Notes: generated from the letters alone by a model not told the origin. A stretch of DNA of 64,000 bases from Brucella grignonensis (GCF_002252505.1 NZ_NNRL01000157.1:372001-436000), one strand, 5' to 3'. Shown: positions 48,326-57,490, counted from the first letter of the stretch. Numbers and translations: made by a program.

Positions 48326-48353
48326 ACGGTTCTGTTTACTTTCTGCTTCAAAT

Positions 48354-48379
48354 CGGGTTTTCGCTCTCGTGAAAACCCG
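48354..48379. terminator. hairpin in gap before microprotein
   Basis: CGGGTTTTC and GAAAACCCG form a 9-bp stem with loop GCTCTCGT. It may terminate the thiolase-SDR-TPP transcript, but no clear T run follows. Confidence 0.4.
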
Positions 48380-48579
48380 GCACTCCCTGTTTGATGTCAA
48401 TTCAGTCAATTTTAATTTTAGAGAATCCCCCTAAAATTGCGATATTTTACCGCGAAGTCACGCGTGAAATCGCCTCAGATCCGAACAATACAACTTTAGT
48501 TGAGCCAAATACAATTTAGGGTAGACATTCCCGTGTAAGTCGCAGATAACCCGCCCGGGTTGTAAATGGGAGGATAAAA

Positions 48580-48669
48580 ATGCGAACACTTAATCTATTC
48601 ATTATTGGCTTTGGCTTCAGCGCACTTGTCATAACCTGCATCTACGCCTTTGGCGGCGGACTGATCTAA
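48580..48669 (+). CDS. possible 29-residue membrane peptide
   Basis: ATG 48580 to TAA 48669 encodes a 29-residue peptide: two charged or polar residues, then a single hydrophobic stretch (LFIIGFGFSALVITCIY) and a short GGGLI tail. GGGAGG lies 6-8 bases upstream, the strongest evidence for translation. It resembles no family I can name. It ends eight bases before the convergent LysR gene and may be an orphan small protein of the catabolic cluster. Confidence 0.5.
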   Translation: MRTLNLFIIGFGFSALVITCIYAFGGGLI

Positions 48670-48677
48670 ACTTACAA

Positions 48678-49592
48678 TCAGGATCCAAGAAGCTCCTCAC
48701 CCAGAAAGCTTGCTGAGGCCTCGCGCACCGCGCCAAGCATAAAATCGCTGATCACCCTGATACGCGGCGCGGCCATGACATCAACATGGCAACTCATCCA
48801 ATATTCGCGTTCAAGATGCATTTCTTTAGGTAGTACTGGCACCAGTTCTGAGTGCAGGCTGGCAATATAATAAGGCAGAACACAAAGCCCATAACCCGTC
48901 AGCGTCGCTGTCAGCTGCGCGTGAATACTGGAACTTTGATAACTGCAGCGCTGCCCGGGCAATATCTCGCGCATGTAATCGAGACCGGGTGTGAATACCA
49001 TATCATCGATATAGCCAATGAAAGGATGCCTCGTCAGATCTTCACGTGACTTGATCGGCGGATGAGCGTTCAGATAATCACGGTGTCCATAGATGAACAA
49101 TCGATATGGTGTAAGTCGTTCACTATGATAGGGGCCGGTACGCGGCATATGCAGTGTAATGGATAATTCTGCCTCACGACGCGAGAGTGACATGATTTGC
49201 TGGATCGTGACCACTTCGACTGAAAGGCTGGGATAGGATTGTGCCAGCACCGGCAGACGGTCGGCCAAAAAGAAGTTACCGAAGCCCTCAAGTGTGGAAA
49301 GCCGCACCACGCCCGAGAGCGCAGAAAGATTGCCGGTCGCCTCTGTTCGGAATTTCATGGCCTCACGTTCCATGACCTCCGCCGACTCGACAAGCCGCTC
49401 ACCGACGGGCGTCAAAAGATAGCCACGCGGGTTTCTCTCAAAGAGTTTGGTCGCCAGCGACTGCTCCAGTCGATCAATCCGGCGCAGAACCGTGACATGG
49501 CTTGTCCGCAATTGTCTGGCCGCTGTCGAAAGCTGACCTGTCCGCGCAACGGCCAGAAAATATTGCAGGTCATCCCAGGTAAATTGGCGCAA
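48678..49592 (-). CDS. LysR family regulator
   Basis: This 304-residue LysR protein has an N-terminal winged helix (residues 3-62, TWDDLQYFLAVARTGQLSTAARQLRTSHVTVLRRIDRLE in order) and a periplasmic-binding-like effector domain. It is divergent from livK-type genes and convergent with the microprotein. It probably controls the Liv-type importer and perhaps the thiolase-SDR-TPP unit. Effector unknown. Confidence 0.88.
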   Translation of the reverse strand: MRQFTWDDLQYFLAVARTGQLSTAARQLRTSHVTVLRRIDRLEQSLATKLFERNPRGYLLTPVGERLVESAEVMEREAMKFRTEATGNLSALSGVVRLSTLEGFGNFFLADRLPVLAQSYPSLSVEVVTIQQIMSLSRREAELSITLHMPRTGPYHSERLTPYRLFIYGHRDYLNAHPPIKSREDLTRHPFIGYIDDMVFTPGLDYMREILPGQRCSYQSSSIHAQLTATLTGYGLCVLPYYIASLHSELVPVLPKEMHLEREYWMSCHVDVMAAPRIRVISDFMLGAVREASASFLGEELLGS

Positions 49593-49835
49593 CTGTCCCT
49601 CTCTGACTCTGTCTGTGCATTTTCGTACAGACTGTGTTCAAAAATTGTTGTTCGTGTACGCATTTGTCAATGCTACCGTCCTAATTAATTGCCCGAGCGG
49701 AGGAACAGATCGGGCAGAGGCAGAGGGAGAAACGGCTTAGAGGAAAGCCATCGACCCGATCCGAAAGGCCTATTTACTGGAGGTTACCGCTCGATTTCTC
49801 GTGGCGGTTTATGGACTTATTGGGAGGAGTACTGA

Positions 49836-51041
49836 ATGAAACGTTTCGCACTTGCAACGGCAGCACTTTTTGCAGCAACTGCAATTTCATCTGCAGCAGG
49901 AATATCGGACGGTAAAGTCAAGATCGGCATTCTGAACGATCAATCCGGCGTCTATGCCGACTTCGGCGGTAAGTGGTCGTTTGAGGCTGCAAAAATGGCT
50001 GCAGAAGATTTCGGCGGCAAGGTGCTCGATGCACCGATTGAGATCATTACTGCCGACCATCAGAACAAGCCTGACGTGGCTTCGAACATTGCGCGTCAAT
50101 GGTATGACACAGAGCAGGTTGATTCCATCATGGAACTGACCAGTTCTTCTGTCGGTCTGGCAGTGCAGGCTCTCTCTAAAGACAAGAAAAAAATCACCAT
50201 CAATACTGGTGCAGCTACATCGGAGCTGACCGGCAAGCAATGCTCGCCTTATGGCTTCCATTGGGCTTATGATACCCATGCCCTTGCTGTTGGCACTGGT
50301 GGTTCGCTCGTCGAACAGGGCGGTGACACCTGGTACTTCCTGACCGCTGACTATGCTTTCGGCTATTCGTTGGAAGAACAGACTTCGAAATTCGTCGAAT
50401 CAAAAGGCGGTAAAGTTCTCGGCTCCGTTCGTCATCCTTTGAGCACGACCGATTATTCATCCTTCTTGCTGCAGGCGCAGTCTTCAGGTGCCAAAGTTGT
50501 CGGCCTTGCCAATGCCGGTCTTGATACATCCAACGCCATCAAACAGGCCGCTGAGTTTGGTATCGTGGCAGGTGGCCAGCGTCTTGCAGCATTGCTCTTC
50601 ACGCTTTCCGAAGTGCATGGCCTTGGCCTTGAAGCTGCACAGGGCCTGACGCTGACGGAAGGTTTCTACTGGGATCGCGACGATGAATCGCGCGAATTCG
50701 GCAAACGTTTCTTCGAACGTACGGGTCGCATGCCGAACATGGTTCAGGCAGGCACATATTCCGCCGTCACACAGTATCTGAAGGCGATCAAGGAAGCCGG
50801 AACCGACGAAACCGAAGCAGTTGCCAAGAAGCTGCATGAAATGCCGGTCGAGGATGTCTTTGCCCGTCACGGCAAGGTCGGCGCTAACGGGCGCATGATC
50901 TATGACATGTATCTGATGGAAGTAAAAAAGCCTGACGAGAGCAAAGCGCCTTGGGATTACTACAAAGTGCTGGCCACCATCCCGGGCGATCAGGCCTACA
51001 TGAAGCCCGAAGAAAGCGGCTGCCCATTGGTCACGCAGTGA
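49836..51041 (+). CDS. Liv/amide-type ABC substrate-binding protein
   Basis: This 401-residue periplasmic protein has signal peptide MKRFALATAALFAATAISSAAG and VKIGILNDQSGVYADFGGKWSFEAAKMAAEDFGG, the type I fold of LivK/UrtA/AmiC proteins. The ligand Ser/Tyr box is TINTGAATSELTGKQCSPYGFHWAYDTHALA. It heads five importer genes under a LysR regulator. The ligand is not evident: it has the length of the aromatic/branched amide clade, longer than classic LivK. A strong GGGAGGAG precedes the ATG. Confidence 0.85.
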   Translation: MKRFALATAALFAATAISSAAGISDGKVKIGILNDQSGVYADFGGKWSFEAAKMAAEDFGGKVLDAPIEIITADHQNKPDVASNIARQWYDTEQVDSIMELTSSSVGLAVQALSKDKKKITINTGAATSELTGKQCSPYGFHWAYDTHALAVGTGGSLVEQGGDTWYFLTADYAFGYSLEEQTSKFVESKGGKVLGSVRHPLSTTDYSSFLLQAQSSGAKVVGLANAGLDTSNAIKQAAEFGIVAGGQRLAALLFTLSEVHGLGLEAAQGLTLTEGFYWDRDDESREFGKRFFERTGRMPNMVQAGTYSAVTQYLKAIKEAGTDETEAVAKKLHEMPVEDVFARHGKVGANGRMIYDMYLMEVKKPDESKAPWDYYKVLATIPGDQAYMKPEESGCPLVTQ

Positions 51042-51054
51042 CGCCAAAACCCTT

Positions 51055-51156
51055 AGAGCACCGTGCGCCCTGTCAGGCGCACGGAGATCGCTCTAAGTGT
51101 TTAAATTTTCTGCATAATTTTACGTTTAACTGCTTCAAGTTTAAGAAATTATGCAG
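51055..51156. repeat. two hairpins between livK-type gene and livG
   Basis: AGAGCACCGTGCGCC...GGCGCACGG...GCTCT (51055-51094) matches the right module of the dispersed repeat. CTGCATAATTT...AAATTATGCAG (51110-51156) is a second 11-bp stem further on. Both lie in the binding-protein/ATPase gap and may set their relative expression. Confidence 0.6.
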
Positions 51157-51184
51157 TCACGTCTTGGTATAAAAGGCTGATTGA

Positions 51185-52000
51185 ATGAACGCTGCAACTG
51201 GCAATATGGCGGCCCTGCATCAAGCAGGACCGATGGACGGGGCAAAGCGAAGCCAAGTGGTTCTGTCGGCGCGTGGGCTCGGCAAATCATTTGGCGGCTT
51301 TCATGCGGTAAAGAATGTCGATCTTGATGTGGATCATGCGCGGGTTCATGCGCTGATCGGCCCTAACGGCGCAGGTAAGACGACGGTTTTCAACCTGCTT
51401 ACAAAATTTCTCCCGTCGACAAGCGGCGAGATCACACTGCTTGGCGAGAATATCACCAAAACTGATCCGGCCAAGGTCGCACGCATGGGGTTGGTGCGCT
51501 CATTTCAGATTTCGGCCACCTTCCCCCATCTGACAGTGCTGGAAAACGTGAAGGTCGCCCTGCAACGCCCCAGCGGTCTTGCGACGCAGTTTTGGCGTTC
51601 GTTGTCCGCACTCGATCAGCTTGACACAAAAGCGATTGAGCTTCTGGAGCGCGTCGGTCTGGCTGATGCCCGCCATGCGCTCGCTGCGGATCTGTCTTAT
51701 GGCCGCAAGCGTGCGCTTGAAATTGCCACCACACTGGCGCTCGATCCAAAAGTGCTGCTCCTTGATGAGCCGTTGGCTGGCATGGGGCACGAGGACGTGC
51801 ACATCATCGCCGCCCTCATCACCGATGTGGCCAAAGACCGTGCTGTGCTGATGGTCGAACACAATCTCAAAGTGGTGGCCGATATCGCTCATCACGTCAC
51901 GGTGCTGCAACGCGGCGAAATCCTCGCCTCCGGCAGCTATGCCGACGTCTCAAAGGACGAGCGCGTACGCACCGCTTATATGGGAACCGAACATGAATAG
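51185..52000 (+). CDS. Liv-type ABC transporter ATPase 1
   Basis: This 271-residue LivG-type ATPase has Walker A GPNGAGKT (59-66), Q-loop SFQISATFPHLT, signature DLSYGRKRALEI (LSYGxxR, typical of LivG), and Walker B LLLDEPLAGMG. An N-terminal extension of about 25 residues precedes the domain. It overlaps livF by eight bases. Confidence 0.9.
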   Translation: MNAATGNMAALHQAGPMDGAKRSQVVLSARGLGKSFGGFHAVKNVDLDVDHARVHALIGPNGAGKTTVFNLLTKFLPSTSGEITLLGENITKTDPAKVARMGLVRSFQISATFPHLTVLENVKVALQRPSGLATQFWRSLSALDQLDTKAIELLERVGLADARHALAADLSYGRKRALEIATTLALDPKVLLLDEPLAGMGHEDVHIIAALITDVAKDRAVLMVEHNLKVVADIAHHVTVLQRGEILASGSYADVSKDERVRTAYMGTEHE

Positions 52001-52709
52001 AGGCCAACCCTTACTATCCGTGCGCGGGCTTAATGCCTGGTATGGCGAAAGCCATGCCCTGCACGGCGTCGACCTCGACATCTGGCCCGGCGAAACAATC
52101 ACGCTGATTGGCCGCAATGGCGTCGGCAAGACCACAACCCTGCGCGCCATTATGGGTATCATTCGCAAGCGTACCGGTTCCATCACACTTGACGGCAAAG
52201 ATCTTCTGCGTGTGCCATTGCATCGCATTGCCCAGTCGGGCCTTGGCTTCGTGCCGGAAGAACGCGGGATCTTTGCAACGCTCAACGTGCATGAAAATCT
52301 GCTGCTTCCACCGGTTGTTGCCAAAGGTGGTGGGGCAATGTCGCTCGATGAGATTTACGAACTCTTCCCCAATCTCTACGAGCGCCGCAACAGCCCCGGC
52401 ACCAAACTTTCGGGTGGCGAACAGCAGATGCTGGCCATTGCCCGTATCCTGCGCACCGGGGTCAAGGTGCTACTGCTTGACGAACCGACTGAGGGCCTTG
52501 CGCCCGTCATTATCCAGCGTATCGGCGATGTGTTGGTAGAGCTGAAGAAGCGCGGCATGACCGTGCTTCTGGTCGAACAGAACTTCCGCTTTGCAGCCAA
52601 AGTCGCTGATCGCTTCTATCTGATGGATCATGGCGTGGTAACGGAAAACTTCCCAACCACTGAGCTACCTGCCCGCATGGCGGAGCTGAACGAAGCATTG
52701 GGGGTCTGA
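51993..52709 (+). CDS. Liv-type ABC transporter ATPase 2
   Basis: This 238-residue LivF-type ATPase has GRNGVGKTT (40-48), LSGGEQQMLAIARILRTG and LLLDEPTEGLAP. ATG 51993 (MNRGQPLLSVRGLNAWYG) is well placed; the longer frame runs inside livG. It works with the preceding ATPase. Confidence 0.92.
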   Translation: MNRGQPLLSVRGLNAWYGESHALHGVDLDIWPGETITLIGRNGVGKTTTLRAIMGIIRKRTGSITLDGKDLLRVPLHRIAQSGLGFVPEERGIFATLNVHENLLLPPVVAKGGGAMSLDEIYELFPNLYERRNSPGTKLSGGEQQMLAIARILRTGVKVLLLDEPTEGLAPVIIQRIGDVLVELKKRGMTVLLVEQNFRFAAKVADRFYLMDHGVVTENFPTTELPARMAELNEALGV

Positions 52710-52713
52710 AACA

Positions 52714-53601
52714 ATGACAATGATTTTCGGCATCCCTTTGCAGGCGCTTCTCGGGCAGTTGCTCGTCGGCCTGATCAATGGTTCTTTCTATGCCATGTTG
52801 AGCCTTGGCCTTGCCATCATCTTCGGCCTTCTGCGCATCATCAATTTTGCCCATGGTGCACAATATATGCTCGGTGCTTTTGTCGGCTATCTGCTGTTGA
52901 GCACGCTCGGCATCGGCTATTGGCCAGCCCTTATTCTGGCTCCGCTGATCGTAGGCCTCGGCGGCGCGATCATCGAACGCGTAGCGCTTTCGAGGTTGTA
53001 TAATCTCGATCCGCTTTATGGCCTGCTCTTCACATTCGGTCTGGCACTCGTGATCGAGGGCACATTCCGCTATTATTATGGCGCCGCCGGTCAGCCATAT
53101 GCCGTCCCGCCATCGCTTGCAGGTGGCAGCAATCTCGGTTTCATGTTCCTGCCCAACTATCGCGCCTGGGTCGTCGTCGCCTCCCTCATTGTCTGCATCG
53201 GGACATGGTTGCTGATCGAGAAGACCAAGCTTGGCGCTTACTTGCGTGCCGCTACTGAAAATCCGACCCTTGTGAAAGCCTTCGGCATCAATGTGCCGTT
53301 GCTCCTCACCTTCACCTATGCTCTGGGTGCAGCTCTTGCAGGTTTTGCCGGTATTCTTGCAGCGCCCATCTATCAGGTCAGCCCACTGATGGGGTCCAAC
53401 ATCATCATCGTAGTCTTTGCCGTGGTCGTGGTCGGCGGCATGGGGTCGATTCTGGGCGCTATCATCACCGGCTATGTGCTCGGACTGGCGGAAGGCCTGA
53501 CCAAGGTCTTCTATCCGGAGGCTTCCAGCATCGTTATCTTCGTCATCATGGCTATCGTCCTTCTGGTGCGACCCGCCGGACTGTTCGGGAAGGAGGCCTG
53601 A
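52714..53601 (+). CDS. Liv-type ABC transporter permease 1
   Basis: This 295-residue LivH-type permease has eight hydrophobic segments, starting QALLGQLLVGLINGSFYAMLSLGLAIIFGLLRIINFAHG, the LivH hallmark. It starts four bases after livF with a GGGG site and ends one base before livM. Confidence 0.93.
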   Translation: MTMIFGIPLQALLGQLLVGLINGSFYAMLSLGLAIIFGLLRIINFAHGAQYMLGAFVGYLLLSTLGIGYWPALILAPLIVGLGGAIIERVALSRLYNLDPLYGLLFTFGLALVIEGTFRYYYGAAGQPYAVPPSLAGGSNLGFMFLPNYRAWVVVASLIVCIGTWLLIEKTKLGAYLRAATENPTLVKAFGINVPLLLTFTYALGAALAGFAGILAAPIYQVSPLMGSNIIIVVFAVVVVGGMGSILGAIITGYVLGLAEGLTKVFYPEASSIVIFVIMAIVLLVRPAGLFGKEA

Positions 53602-53602
53602 T

Positions 53603-54592
53603 ATGGCTGATACCGCTCTTAAAGCAACGGCTGTTCCACATGAGGCCAAGGCTCCATCCCTCAACAGTCTTTCGGCAGTCGTCCTGGCTATTGCGATCGC
53701 CGGCCTGATCGCGGCGCCCTTCATGGTCTACCCGATCTTCCTGATGAAGATGCTGTGCTTTGCACTGTTTGCCTCAGCCTTCAACCTGCTGCTCGGCTAT
53801 ACCGGCATTCTGTCGTTTGGCCATGCAGCCTTCTTTGGCGGTGCGGCCTATGTGACGGCCCATGCAGTCAAGGTTTGGGGTGTGACTCCTGAGATTGGCA
53901 TCCTGCTTGGCATGTTAACCGCTGCAGCGCTTGGCCTCGTCATCGGTTATCTCGCCATTCGTCGTCAGGGCATTTATTCGACGATGATCACGCTGGCGCT
54001 GGCACAGATGTTCTTCTTTTTCTGCCTGCAAGCAGCCTTCACCCATGGCGAGGACGGATTGCAGGGCGTGCCGCGCGGCTATCTCTTTGGCATCATCGAT
54101 CTCAACCAGCCGATGAACATGTATTATTTTGTGCTGGCAGTGTTTGTAATCGGGGTCTTCGCAATCTGGCGTATTATCAACTCGCCGTTTGGCATGATCC
54201 TCAAATCCGTGCGTGAGAACGAGAACCGTGCCATATCACTGGGCTATTCCGTCAATCACTATAAGCTTGCCGCCTTCGTCATGTCGGCAACGCTTGCAGG
54301 TCTTGCGGGCGGCATGAAGGCACTTGTCTTCCAGTTTGCAACGCTGACCGATGTGGGCTGGCAAATGTCAGGCGAAGTGATCCTCATGACTCTGCTCGGT
54401 GGCATCGGGACACTGATCGGCCCCATCGTCGGTGCTGCCTTTGTGGTGGCTCTGCAGAACTATCTTGCAACCTCAGATTTCCCCGTGACAATTGTCACCG
54501 GCGTCATCTTCATGGCGTGCGTTCTGCTCTTCCGAAGAGGTATTGTCGGAGAGTTCTATGCATCGCGGCTTGGAAAGAAATTGTTCGGATAA
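53603..54592 (+). CDS. Liv-type ABC transporter permease 2
   Basis: This 329-residue LivM-type permease has LNLLLGYTGILSFGHAAFFGGAAYV and VRENENRAISLGYSVNHYKLAAFVMSATLAGLAGG, which mark the family. GGGAGG sits in the end of livH. It completes the importer; GMC oxidoreductase follows after 58 bases. Confidence 0.93.
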   Translation: MADTALKATAVPHEAKAPSLNSLSAVVLAIAIAGLIAAPFMVYPIFLMKMLCFALFASAFNLLLGYTGILSFGHAAFFGGAAYVTAHAVKVWGVTPEIGILLGMLTAAALGLVIGYLAIRRQGIYSTMITLALAQMFFFFCLQAAFTHGEDGLQGVPRGYLFGIIDLNQPMNMYYFVLAVFVIGVFAIWRIINSPFGMILKSVRENENRAISLGYSVNHYKLAAFVMSATLAGLAGGMKALVFQFATLTDVGWQMSGEVILMTLLGGIGTLIGPIVGAAFVVALQNYLATSDFPVTIVTGVIFMACVLLFRRGIVGEFYASRLGKKLFG

Positions 54593-54650
54593 CTGACGGA
54601 GCCGCATGTTCATACCATAGCGGCTCCACCTTTTTACTGGATATGAAATC

Positions 54651-56249
54651 ATGACCGACACCTACGATTATATCGTGGTTGGCGCGGGCACGGCTGGCTG
54701 CGCCCTTGCGAACCGCCTTTCGGCTGATCCGGACCACTCCGTGCTCCTGCTCGAAGCGGGCGGCAAAGACAATTACGCCTGGATCCATATCCCGGTCGGC
54801 TATCTCTATTGTATCGGCAATCCGCGTACCGACTGGTGCTTTACCACGGAGGCCGAACCGGGGCTGAACGGTCGTTCGCTCGGCTATCCGCGCGGCAAGG
54901 TATTGGGCGGCTGCTCGTCAATCAACGGCATGATCTACATGCGCGGACAGGCCCGCGATTACGATTTGTGGCGGCAGGCGGGTTGCTACGGCTGGGGCTG
55001 GGACGATGTCCTGCCCCTCTTCAAAAAATCCGAGGACAATTATGCAGGCGCAGATGATCTGCATGGTGCGGGCGGCGAATGGCGCGTGGAGACCGCGCGT
55101 CTGCACTGGGACATTCTCGATGCGTTTCGTGATGCTGCCGTTGCCGCAGGCATCCCTTCCACCGACGACTTCAATCGCGGCGACAATGAAGGCGTGTCCT
55201 ATTTCAAGGTCAACCAGAAGCGCGGCATCCGCTGGAACACGGCCAAGGCCTTTCTGCGCCCGGCACTCGATCGCAAGAACCTGACCGTCGAGACCGGTGC
55301 TCATGTGCGCCGTGTCGAAATCGAAGAGCTGCGCGCCACCGGTGTCACCTTCGATCAGAACGGCACCACCCGGACAGTGAAAGCGAAACGCGAAGTCATC
55401 CTTGCCGCAGGCGCAGTCGGATCACCGCAAATCCTCGAATTGTCGGGCATCGGACGCGGTGATGTTCTGCAACAGGCAGACATTCCGGTTGTTCTGGAAC
55501 GCAGGCAAGTTGGCGAGAACCTGCAGGACCATCTGCAATTGCGTTGCGCTTATAAGGTTACAGGTATTCCGACGCTCAATGAAAAAGCCAGCAAACTTAC
55601 CGGCAAAGCGATGATCGGGCTGGAATATCTGCTGCGCCGGTCAGGGCCTATGTCGATGGCGCCGAGCCAGCTAGGGGTTTTTACGCGTTCTGATCCGTCC
55701 TATGAAACCGCCAATCTGCAATATCATGTGCAGCCACTGAGTCTGGAAAAATTCGGCGATGCGGTTCATCCTTTCCCGGCATTCACTGCCAGCGTCTGCA
55801 ATCTCCGCCCTGACAGTCGCGGATCGATACATCTGAAATCACCAGATCATCGCGCCCAACCGGCAATCAGGCCGAATTATCTCGCCACCGAGAGCGACCG
55901 TCGCGTTGCTGCTGATGCCATTCGTCTGACCCGCAATATCGTGGCTCAGGCACCGTTGCAGAAGTTCCGCCCGGAGGAATTCAAACCGGGCCCCAGCTAT
56001 GAAACACAGGAGCAGCTGGAAAAGGCGGCTGGCGATATCGGCACAACAATTTTCCACCCCGTCGGCACATGTCGCATGGGATCGGATATGGATGCTGTGG
56101 TTGATCCACGTTTGCGGGTAAACGGCATTCAGGGGCTGCGGGTGGCAGATGCGTCTATCATGCCGGGCATCACTTCCGGCAACACCAACTCACCGACTTT
56201 AATGATCGCGGAGAAGGCCGCCCAGATGATAATTTCGGAGAATCGTTAG
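54651..56249 (+). CDS. GMC-family FAD oxidoreductase (alcohol/choline dehydrogenase-like)
   Basis: This 532-residue GMC flavoenzyme has the FAD motif VVGAGTAGCALANRL (residues 9-23), GGCSSINGMIYMRG, the GMC signature AGAVGSPQILELSGIG and catalytic H469 in HPVGTCRMG. BetA-like enzymes oxidise choline, polyethylene glycols or other primary alcohols. It follows the Liv-type importer by 58 bases and is probably cotranscribed, suggesting that the imported compound, or a product of it, carries an alcohol. Choline itself is unlikely to use a Liv-type importer. Confidence 0.88.
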   Translation: MTDTYDYIVVGAGTAGCALANRLSADPDHSVLLLEAGGKDNYAWIHIPVGYLYCIGNPRTDWCFTTEAEPGLNGRSLGYPRGKVLGGCSSINGMIYMRGQARDYDLWRQAGCYGWGWDDVLPLFKKSEDNYAGADDLHGAGGEWRVETARLHWDILDAFRDAAVAAGIPSTDDFNRGDNEGVSYFKVNQKRGIRWNTAKAFLRPALDRKNLTVETGAHVRRVEIEELRATGVTFDQNGTTRTVKAKREVILAAGAVGSPQILELSGIGRGDVLQQADIPVVLERRQVGENLQDHLQLRCAYKVTGIPTLNEKASKLTGKAMIGLEYLLRRSGPMSMAPSQLGVFTRSDPSYETANLQYHVQPLSLEKFGDAVHPFPAFTASVCNLRPDSRGSIHLKSPDHRAQPAIRPNYLATESDRRVAADAIRLTRNIVAQAPLQKFRPEEFKPGPSYETQEQLEKAAGDIGTTIFHPVGTCRMGSDMDAVVDPRLRVNGIQGLRVADASIMPGITSGNTNSPTLMIAEKAAQMIISENR

Positions 56250-56402
56250 AACCAGATTCTGATCAACCCCATGAGCGGAAATGGCAATCCGCTCACCGTT
56301 CTGTGAACGCAATTTCGCAATCGTCGAATCTTATTAAACCGAAATAATTTTCCTTGTTTATTGCCGTGCAAACGGGAATTATCGGCATCAAGGTGGGCAG
56401 GG

Positions 56403-56447
56403 GGAGAAAGATCATCTAACATGATCGCTTTCCGGGACCGGCTCTCC
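56403..56447 (+). promoter_or_regulatory. structured leader upstream of metQ
   Basis: GATCAT-CTAAC-ATGATC (56410-56426) is a perfect hairpin nested between GGAGA (56403) and TCTCC (56443), all within 72 bases of the metQ start. It could be a SAM-responsive or attenuator leader. It does not match a SAM riboswitch consensus I know by eye, so this stays a weak candidate. Confidence 0.3.
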
Positions 56448-56474
56448 AAAAAACTTTAGACAAGGAAAATAAGA

Positions 56475-57311
56475 ATGTCGTCAGTCCTTTCCCGCTATTC
56501 ATTGACCCGCCGTGCCGGTCTGAAAGCTGCCCTCTTCACCGCAGCAGCCCTCACCGTAGGTTTTGCGAGCGCACCAAGCCACGCCGAAGACAAGACCATC
56601 AAGGTCGGCATCATGGGCGGTGAAGACGAAGACGTCTGGAAGGTTGTTGCCGAAGAAGGCAAGAAGCATGGCCTTAATATCGAGCGCGTGACCTTCAATG
56701 ATTATAACCAGCCGAATGAAGCGCTGGAACGCAAGGAAATCGACGCGAACGCTTTCCAGCACAAGCCTTATCTTGACGAACAGATCAAGCAGCACGGCTA
56801 CAAGATCAGCGTTGCCGGTTACACCGCAGTCTGGCCAATCGGCATCTATTCGCGCAAGATCAAAAGCCTTGATGAACTGAAAGAAGGCGCAGTTGTTGGC
56901 GTGCCAAACGATCCGTCGAACGAAGGCCGTGCGCTCCGCGTTCTCGAGGCAAGTGGCCTCATCAAGCTGAAGCCTGAAGCAGGCATCCTCGCAACGCCGA
57001 TCGATATCATTGAAAATCCAAAGAAGATCGAAATCAAGGAACTCGACGCCGGTGTTGTCGGCCGCTCGATTGATGATCTCGATGTCGCCATCGTGAACAA
57101 CGACTGGGCTGGCAAGGCTGGCTTGAAGAAGGAAGAAGCGATCGGTTGGGAATCGAAGGAAAACAATCCATACAACAACTTCATCGCGGTCCGCACCGAA
57201 GATGAAAACGCCGAGTGGGTCAAAAATCTCGTGGCATCGTTCCAGAACGACGCAGTGAAGGCCGAACTCGACCGCGTTTACAAGGGCACAGGCATTCCGG
57301 CCTGGAATTAA
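56475..57311 (+). CDS. metQ: methionine ABC transporter substrate-binding protein (MetQ/NlpA family)
   Basis: This 278-residue MetQ homologue has TIKVGIMGGEDEDVWKVVAEEGKKHGLNIERVTF and DYNQPNEALERKEIDANAFQHKPYLDEQI, the classic NlpA pattern. No lipobox Cys follows the N-terminal signal, unlike E. coli MetQ. Instead residues 10-19 (LTRRAGLKAA) resemble a Tat twin-arginine motif. The ATG at 56475 has GGAAAA before it. It heads metN and metI. Confidence 0.9.
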   Translation: MSSVLSRYSLTRRAGLKAALFTAAALTVGFASAPSHAEDKTIKVGIMGGEDEDVWKVVAEEGKKHGLNIERVTFNDYNQPNEALERKEIDANAFQHKPYLDEQIKQHGYKISVAGYTAVWPIGIYSRKIKSLDELKEGAVVGVPNDPSNEGRALRVLEASGLIKLKPEAGILATPIDIIENPKKIEIKELDAGVVGRSIDDLDVAIVNNDWAGKAGLKKEEAIGWESKENNPYNNFIAVRTEDENAEWVKNLVASFQNDAVKAELDRVYKGTGIPAWN

Positions 57312-57335
57312 TACATGCGTAGAAATAAGGCGTTA

Positions 57336-57436
57336 AAGCGCATCCTGAAAAGTGTGAGACGGTTTTCAGAATAAGATGCGCGTAAAAAAGAGAAGAGCAT
57401 TTCTAATGATTCAGTTGAAACTTAAAATGCTCTAAC
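57336..57436. repeat. full modular repeat downstream of metQ
   Basis: Left module AAGCGCATCCTGAAAAGTG through TTTTCAGAATAAGATGCGC (57336-57380) is followed by a spacer and right module GAGCATTTCTAATG through TTAAAATGCTC (57396-57434). This is one of the most complete copies in the window. Confidence 0.85.
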
Positions 57437-57457
57437 GCGCTTTTAACGTTTGAAAGA

Positions 57458-57490
57458 CCGCGCCGGGAAGCATTTCCGGCGCGGCTTTTA
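57458..57490 (+). terminator. terminator between metQ and metN
   Basis: CCGCGCCGG/CCGGCGCGG forms a 9-bp GC stem with a nine-base loop, then CTTTTA. It separates binding protein from ATPase/permease, so metN probably has its own promoter or receives read-through. Confidence 0.8.
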
